Shown here: positions 60,064 through 64,000 of the stretch, piece after piece | How positions within the stretch are numbered: position 1 is the stretch's first letter | Layout of the letters: every line of letters begins with the position of its first letter | Assembly (NCBI GenBank): GCA_964020085.1 | Contig: OZ026601.1 | Coordinates: 29,240,618 to 29,304,617 of the forward strand | DNA length: 64,000 nt | Source: Micromussa lordhowensis | Lineage: Eukaryota > Cnidaria > Anthozoa > Scleractinia > Lobophylliidae | Direction of reading: 5' to 3' | Position numbers and translations under genes: made by a program | The notes under the pieces: generated by a model | Told to the model about the DNA's origin: nothing | Databases searched by the model: none | The model's input: the letters and a program-made list of their open reading frames with translations, nothing else

Positions 60064-60792
60064 ATGAGAGTTAAAGAGAGTCAGAACGAAAGTCAGAACA
60101 AAGAAGAAATAGTCGATTTTCTCCATATTGACACTTCAAAGATAACTTTTCGAAAACCAAAGCCAAATAATCACAATGGAACACAGATTGGAATATTATA
60201 CAATGGAAGGACATTATTTGTTAAATATAAAGGAAATACTCCGTTCGGTTTAAAAGAAAATTATGATAAAAATGGAGAATATCAAGGTACTAGCATGCAA
60301 ATTAATTGTGATGGGGAATATCTAGAAAAAGCCAAAGAATTAGACCAATTCTTCATTAATTACATTCATTCTCTCGCTAAAGAAAAGGTTAAAAAAAAAC
60401 CAAGAGAAGATGTAGCGGGATATGATGAACACGGTCAAGGTGGTTCTTGGAAAAGAATCTGTAAAAAACCGTATAAAATTGTTGATGAAGAAAGAGTATA
60501 TCAAGATTACCCATCAAAGATGGAGTTCAATCTATTTTTTAGAAATGATCGAATAGCTACAAAATTTTTTACATGGGATGGGGAAAATTTAGAATATAAT
60601 TCAGTAAAAATTGGTCCAAAAAGTAAAGTGAAATTTATTGCTGCTTGGTTTTCAATTACAACTGGAACTTTTGGAGCTACTCTAAAACCAAAATTAATGC
60701 AAGTATCATATCGAGAAGTAGAAGATATTTTCGATAACTTCATCTTAGATGATGAAGAAGAAGATGTTCTATCTATTGGATCTGATTTATAA
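60064..60792 (+). CDS. Possible OB-fold single-strand DNA-binding-like protein
   Basis: A 242-residue soluble protein. Residues 35-95 hold an IGILYNGRTLFVKYKGNTPFGL block, then a hydrophobic helix near residues 88-105. The second half is beta-rich with VKFIAAWFSITTGTFGATLKPKLMQV near 190-212. The acidic tail (DDEEEDVLSIGSDL) is what many ssDNA-binding proteins have. A 'YNG..L....TPFGL' block followed by a helical patch recalls the DUF5871/DUF2738-type OB-fold proteins of large DNA viruses, which is my basis for the guess. It lies between the major capsid and pVI-like genes, so a virion role cannot be excluded. Confidence 0.5.
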   Translation: MRVKESQNESQNKEEIVDFLHIDTSKITFRKPKPNNHNGTQIGILYNGRTLFVKYKGNTPFGLKENYDKNGEYQGTSMQINCDGEYLEKAKELDQFFINYIHSLAKEKVKKKPREDVAGYDEHGQGGSWKRICKKPYKIVDEERVYQDYPSKMEFNLFFRNDRIATKFFTWDGENLEYNSVKIGPKSKVKFIAAWFSITTGTFGATLKPKLMQVSYREVEDIFDNFILDDEEEDVLSIGSDL

Positions 60793-60857
60793 ATATTCCA
60801 AAGTCACAGACTAAATATTATTTATGAATTTTTTAAAAAGTCCATAAATAATATATA

Positions 60858-61580
60858 ATGACTGAACTACATAAAATTTCTGTAAAACTTTCTGAAGGTC
60901 AAAAACGAAAACTATCTAAGGCTTACAGAAACAGAGAAGAAATAAGTTTACGCTTAAGTAAAAATGCGTTAAGTGGTTCCGATGTTCTTATGGTACCAAT
61001 GAATACTGTTAAGAGACTCGCTAAGGCCAAAACAGCTAATCGAGGAATGGTAATTACTATATCAAAGTATAATATCAGGCGACAAACTGGGTCTGGTATC
61101 TTTAGCTCAATATTGCCAGTATTAAAGAATGTAGCACCAACTATCGGTAAAACACTAGGATTGTCTGCTCTAGCAGGGTTAGCTTCTGAAGGTGCTAGTC
61201 AAATAGTTAAGAAAATTAGTGGCGGACAAATGTATCAAGTACCAAATAATAAACTATTTATGTTAGCTCAATTGGGTGATCTACTGACTAAAGGACAAAT
61301 AGGAGATTTAGCCCGAGCTCATAAAGGTGGAGAAGACTTACTTTTCCGACTGACACAACGACAAGTAGGTAATGGTATTGGAACGTTAATAGCTAGTATT
61401 GGTATTCCAATGCTTATTGATGCATTAAAAGGAGGAAGTATAAAAGGAAGAGGAGGTCCTAGAATGGGGAAATCGGATGGAGGAGGAGGTCCTCGTATGG
61501 GAATGCCTATGGCTCCACCACCTTTTATTGGGACATGGGGTAGGGGAGGAAAAAAAAAAAAAAAAGGTAAAAAAGCCTAA
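60858..61580 (+). CDS. pVI/pX-like basic virion protein with amphipathic segment
   Basis: A 240-residue protein. Residues 1-75 form a conserved basic domain (KLSEGQKRKL, LRLSKNALSGSDVLMVP). Residues 80-120 are a hydrophobic/amphipathic stretch (IFSSILPVLKNVAPTIGKTL, GLSALAGLAS). A second one lies near 172-190, followed by a Gly/Pro tail with PPPFIGTWG and a Lys-rich end. This layout recurs in invertebrate Polintons and recalls adenovirus cement or membrane-lytic proteins. ISGG-Q (120-124) and LKGG-S (190-194) fit the adenain cleavage rule (M/I/L)xGG-x. Its last codons lie on an A16 run (61,550-61,565). The +1 frame over that run is open into the protease, which lacks its own TATA-like signal, so a joint product may exist. 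Confidence 0.75.
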   Translation: MTELHKISVKLSEGQKRKLSKAYRNREEISLRLSKNALSGSDVLMVPMNTVKRLAKAKTANRGMVITISKYNIRRQTGSGIFSSILPVLKNVAPTIGKTLGLSALAGLASEGASQIVKKISGGQMYQVPNNKLFMLAQLGDLLTKGQIGDLARAHKGGEDLLFRLTQRQVGNGIGTLIASIGIPMLIDALKGGSIKGRGGPRMGKSDGGGGPRMGMPMAPPPFIGTWGRGGKKKKKGKKA

Positions 61581-61599
61581 ATTCCATAAAGATATCCCA

Positions 61600-62034
61600 A
61601 TGAGTAATTTTGATCTTTTAGATTGGTGTAAATACTTAGAGATACCTATCAAAAATGTCCTAAGCAGAGATCAGACTGTACCTCATAATCATAAGTTAGC
61701 GCTTTTTATTTATAATTTAGAACCTCATTATATGAGTGGTAGTCATTGGGTTACAACCTATGTTCGTGATAGTACAATAAATTACTTTGACTCTTTTGGT
61801 ATGCCACCTTTTCAAGAGTTGGTAAACCATGCAAAAGAGAAAAACTTAAATTTATTACACCAAAACCAGCAAATACAGAATCTCTATACTACAACCTGTG
61901 GCTATTTTTGCTTGTATTTCTTGAATGAAATGCATAAAGGAGTAGATTATTTCGATTTATTGCAAGTTTTTAGCTTTGACACAGAAGAGAATGAAAAATT
62001 CATAGAAAAATACATTAAACGATTGCTTAGGTAG
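61600..62034 (+). CDS. PRO: Adenain-like cysteine protease (C5-type)
   Basis: From ATG 61,600 the protein has 144 residues. The catalytic set is visible: His49 in GSHWV, Asp64 in NYFDSFG, Gln93 and Cys100 in TTTCGYFC, with Gln exactly seven residues before Cys as in adenovirus protease. Polinton proteases mature capsid proteins. The frame is open well upstream (past 61,477) through the A16 run. No AT-alternating signal precedes the ATG, and the residues just before it (FHKDIP) look like family sequence. The true product may therefore be joined to the preceding pVI-like protein by a frameshift, or the A-run length may be misread. The ATG start is the conservative choice. Confidence 0.9.
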   Translation: MSNFDLLDWCKYLEIPIKNVLSRDQTVPHNHKLALFIYNLEPHYMSGSHWVTTYVRDSTINYFDSFGMPPFQELVNHAKEKNLNLLHQNQQIQNLYTTTCGYFCLYFLNEMHKGVDYFDLLQVFSFDTEENEKFIEKYIKRLLR

Positions 62035-62209
62035 TTTTTTGGATTTGTCGGAGCTTATTTAAATCTCGTTTCAAACTATTTCTCAGATTTCTCACTCTTT
62101 TAGCTTCTCCAGAACAACATAAAAAGGCAAGTTTTCTATAAAGAAGTTTGTAATGTTTGTACAACGCTTCTATTCTACGTATTTCATTGTCAATTTCAAT
62201 TTCTTCCAT
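62027..62209 (-). CDS. Small helical protein, leftward, overlapping the protease end
   Basis: A 60-residue, charged, helix-rich peptide on the opposite strand. It overlaps the last 8 bp of the protease gene. In favour: the ATG is preceded by ATTATTATATA, like the other genes, and it shares a 34 bp divergent AT-only spacer with the next rightward gene. Against: it is short and I do not recognise its family. It is probably a real small accessory gene. Confidence 0.55.
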   Translation of the reverse strand: MEEIEIDNEIRRIEALYKHYKLLYRKLAFLCCSGEAKRVRNLRNSLKRDLNKLRQIQKTT

Positions 62210-62243
62210 TATATAATAATAAAAAAAAATAATTATAATATAT
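62210..62243. promoter_or_regulatory. 34 bp AT-only divergent promoter
   Basis: Pure A/T sequence between two divergent ATGs (62,209 leftward, 62,244 rightward), ending ATAATATAT on the right and TATATAAT (read leftward) on the left. It is a compact bidirectional start region in the style of 56,462-56,531. Confidence 0.55.
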
Positions 62244-62480
62244 ATGAAAAGCTATTGTGTAAAACAACGAAAACAGACAGAGTGCGTTCCTGGTTCAGAA
62301 AGGGTTGTGCAGGCAAGAAATGGTCGTGCCATGATGAAATGTAAATGCGCAGAATGTGGGATAACAAAAACTAAATTTGTTAAGTCAGGTACGGTAGGAA
62401 GAGGTAGAAAAGGAAAAGGGCTATTACTGGGTAAAAACAGTCCATTTAAGGGAATTCCCCTCATAGGAGCTATATTATAG
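62244..62480 (+). CDS. Cys-rich zinc-ribbon-like small protein
   Basis: A 78-residue basic protein. Residues 1-46 have Cys at 5, 14, 33, 35 and 38 (YCV, TECV, KCKCAECG) with RNGR between them, like the small DUF5679-type zinc-ribbon domain. Residues 51-78 are a basic Gly-rich linker and a hydrophobic tail with LLLGKNSPFKGIPLIGAIL, a tail often seen at the end of other Polinton virion proteins. It may be a small virion protein. The next gene repeats the same N-terminal module, so the two are paralogues or a module duplication. Confidence 0.75.
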   Translation: MKSYCVKQRKQTECVPGSERVVQARNGRAMMKCKCAECGITKTKFVKSGTVGRGRKGKGLLLGKNSPFKGIPLIGAIL

Positions 62481-62545
62481 TTAACTTTGTTAACAATAGT
62501 AAAGGAACTAATTTAACATATATTTATTATAATATTAATTAATAT

Positions 62546-63289
62546 ATGTTATCTTATTGCGTTCGACAAAGAAAAAGGACAGAATGTGTACCTAATTCTG
62601 AAACTTTTGTAATTACAAAAAATGGTAGAAATGCAATGCGATGTATTTGTGCTGAATGTGGAATTACAAAATTTCGTTTTATATCTAAAGCGGAAATGCA
62701 AGGGAGCGGTTTTGATGAACTAATTGTCAAAGGGTTGGCTGCTGGTGCAAAAGGCTTGTACAACCTAGGTAAAAGGGGAGCTAGTAGAGCAATAAAATCT
62801 GACTATGTAAAAGACAAAGTTAAAGGCATTGGTAAAAGGTATTTGAATAGAGCAATTGACTCTCTGGCTGATGATCTTTCCAAAAAAATCAGTGGAAGGG
62901 GAAGGGGAAGGGGTCTTGATATTCATAAAGCAATAGGTAAGTTACCTAAACCGAAAGCTGGTTGGACTTTACCAGGACACAAATATACTGGTCCTTACAA
63001 TGATTTAGAACGACAAGTAAAATGGGATCGTGATACTGGACAAATCTATGAAATCTATGATCAGCCAACAGGTAAGACAGATGCTATAGCCATGCAACAC
63101 GATGTTGATTACTCAGTATGTGCTGATAAGGGAGGTAATGTAAAATCATGTAAAAATGCGGCTGACAAGAAAATGGTCCGAGCTCTAGATGCAATTCCCT
63201 GGAATGAGAGACAGTGGGGTCATTGGTTGGCTAGAAGCACTATTAATACAAAGCAAAAACTTGGTTTAGGAGTAAAAAAAAAACGCTAA
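62546..63289 (+). CDS. Cys-rich plus parvovirus-type phospholipase A2 protein
   Basis: A 247-residue protein. Residues 1-46 repeat the Cys-rich module of the previous gene (Cys 5, 14, 33, 35, 38). Residues 55-110 are helical and basic. Residues 140-232 form a phospholipase A2 domain like that of parvovirus VP1 capsid proteins: YTGPYN (147-152) for the calcium loop and HDVDY (185-189) with the catalytic His-Asp pair. In parvoviruses this enzyme breaches the endosomal membrane; here the same role is inferred. Candidate protease sites are MQGS-G (51-55) and ISGR-G (116-120). The C-terminus lies on an A10 run (63,274-63,283), where the +1 frame opens into the integrase, so a PLA2-integrase product is possible. 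Confidence 0.88.
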   Translation: MLSYCVRQRKRTECVPNSETFVITKNGRNAMRCICAECGITKFRFISKAEMQGSGFDELIVKGLAAGAKGLYNLGKRGASRAIKSDYVKDKVKGIGKRYLNRAIDSLADDLSKKISGRGRGRGLDIHKAIGKLPKPKAGWTLPGHKYTGPYNDLERQVKWDRDTGQIYEIYDQPTGKTDAIAMQHDVDYSVCADKGGNVKSCKNAADKKMVRALDAIPWNERQWGHWLARSTINTKQKLGLGVKKKR

Positions 63290-64000
63290 AAATTTAGACA
63301 CATGGGAAGCGCTAGCTAATGAGTTACACAAACCTATAAAACGAAATTTTACCAAGCGAAGAGTCATTGCACATAATGTAGATGACATCTGGTGTTCAGA
63401 CTTAGTTGATATGCAAAAGCTTAGCAAATGGAATCGAGGTTATAAATATCTACTAATGGTCTTAGACCTTTTCAGTAAATATGGTTGGATAGTACCTCTA
63501 AAGACAAAAACAGGTTTAGAAGTCTCTAAAGCGTTTGAAAGCTTATTTTTCTCTAATAAGCCTAAAATGTTATGGGTAGACAAAGGAAAAGAATATTATA
63601 ACAAAAATGTGTTGGATCTCTTATCTAAGGATAAGATAAAGGTCTATTCCACTGAAAACGAAGAGAAATCAGCAGTTTGTGAGAGATGGAATAGAACTAT
63701 CAAAGATAAAATGTATAAGAGATTCACTATGCAAAACAATACAGTCTACGTTGACATACTTCCGAAAATACTCGCATCTTACAACAACAGCCGACATAGA
63801 TCAATAGGAATGACGCCTATCCAAGCTAGAAAACCTGAAAACTATGGAAAAGTTTATTTTAATTTATATGGTGATTTAGCGAGAGACAATAAAAAGAATT
63901 ATAAACCAGCATTTGTGATAGGTGATAGAGTCCGAATAAGCAAATACAAAAGGGTGACCTTTGATAAAGGCTATACTCCTAATTGGACTGAAGAAGTTTT
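63276..64000 (+). CDS. INT: Retroviral-type integrase (partial, 3' end outside window)
   Basis: The frame is open from 63,276 to the window end (241 codons visible). The N-terminal block ELHKPIKRNFTKRR followed by DDIWCSDLVDMQ is the usual Polinton integrase entry. Catalytic residues are Asp (codon at 63,399), Asp in WVDKGKEYY (63,579) and Glu in CERWNRT (63,681), with 33 residues between the last two. An SH3-like C-terminal region with VRISKYKR and YTPNWTEE is also visible. It inserts the element and makes the 6 bp target duplication. No ATG lies near the start of the conserved region (the first in frame is after the first catalytic Asp), and no TATA-like signal is seen. The frame overlaps the end of the PLA2 gene at the A10 run, so expression may depend on a +1 shift there. 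Confidence 0.92.

Larger units (their letters stand above)
50192..64000. mobile_element. Polinton/Maverick (adintovirus-like) element, left 13.8 kb
   Basis: The stretch begins at a sharp break in the satellite with AGTAGTGTAGG and carries the diagnostic Polinton gene set: retroviral-type integrase, adenovirus-type cysteine protease, A32-like packaging ATPase, a double-jelly-roll major capsid protein and a penton-like minor capsid protein, plus fibre, PLA2 and small Cys-rich genes. The genes are intronless, tightly packed and AT-rich, in two opposed blocks (leftward 50,542-56,461, rightward from 56,532 with one small leftward gene at 62,027). The protein-primed polymerase B and the right terminal repeat are not in view. 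Typical Polintons are 15-20 kb, so several kb probably continue to the right. Three frame breaks make it uncertain whether this copy is fully functional. Confidence 0.93.

Noticed and set aside
61477..61599. Start of the protease at 61,477
   Set aside because: That ATG lies inside the pVI-like gene and the stretch up to the A16 run reads as an out-of-frame copy of its Gly/Pro tail. Only the part after the A-run may be genuine protease sequence.
60507..62763. Leftward ORFs at 60,507-60,743, 61,425-61,652, 62,252-62,464 and 62,554-62,763
   Set aside because: They are antisense to well-supported genes, with low-complexity Phe/Pro/Ser-rich products.

Overview
This window has two parts: a long tandem satellite array (1 to about 50,191) and the left 13.8 kb of a Polinton/Maverick-type (adintovirus-like) DNA element inserted into that array (about 50,192 to the window end). 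It suggests a eukaryotic chromosome, probably an invertebrate animal. That host guess rests on the style of the Polinton genes and the megasatellite. Nothing in the window fixes the species. No rRNA, tRNA, CRISPR or bacterial operon signal was seen.

Region 1 (1-50,191): about 229 head-to-tail copies of a ~219 bp monomer, with no unrelated sequence between them. Monomers fall into sub-families that can be told apart by diagnostic bases. Blocks of several kb are repeated inside the array: one ~7 kb block is present twice, 8,329 bp apart, with the offset changing to 8,106 bp after a 223 bp monomer. A two- or three-monomer landmark recurs six times. This is typical of unequal exchange or segmental amplification in satellite DNA. 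Because 219 is divisible by 3, an open frame stays open from one monomer to the next, which produces spurious ORFs of 64-184 codons. I call none of them genes.

Region 2 (50,192-64,000, open on the right): the insertion breaks a monomer after TTACTT (a candidate 6 bp target duplication), and the element starts AGTAGTG. A ~350 bp non-coding terminal region with reiterated GCGTAG and a 16 bp perfect palindrome follows. Leftward genes come next: a two-helix membrane protein, a small unknown protein, a short and a very long fibre protein with phage-like SMTG repeats, a small coiled-coil protein and the A32-like packaging ATPase. Rightward genes follow from a shared divergent promoter: a virion-associated protein with a conserved C-terminus, the penton-like minor capsid protein, a small basic protein, the double-jelly-roll major capsid protein, a possible OB-fold DNA-binding protein, a pVI/pX-like basic protein, the adenain-like protease, two Cys-rich proteins (the second carrying a parvovirus-type phospholipase A2) and the retroviral-type integrase, cut by the window end. 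The expected protein-primed DNA polymerase B is not in view and would lie to the right.

Taken together these genes describe a virus-like transposon: integrase for insertion, capsid proteins, ATPase and protease for particle building, fibres for attachment and PLA2 for membrane breach. The most notable points are: (i) three breaks in reading frame, all +1 and all at A-runs (A6, A16, A10), which separate a basic protein from its own second half, the pVI-like protein from the protease, and the PLA2 protein from the integrase; (ii) a 35 bp identical, in-frame patch shared by the major capsid gene and the short fibre gene; (iii) a repeat cluster with three copies of GAAACGCGTTTC; (iv) an AT-alternating TATA-like start signal at nearly every gene, absent exactly where a frame break would make a separate start unnecessary.
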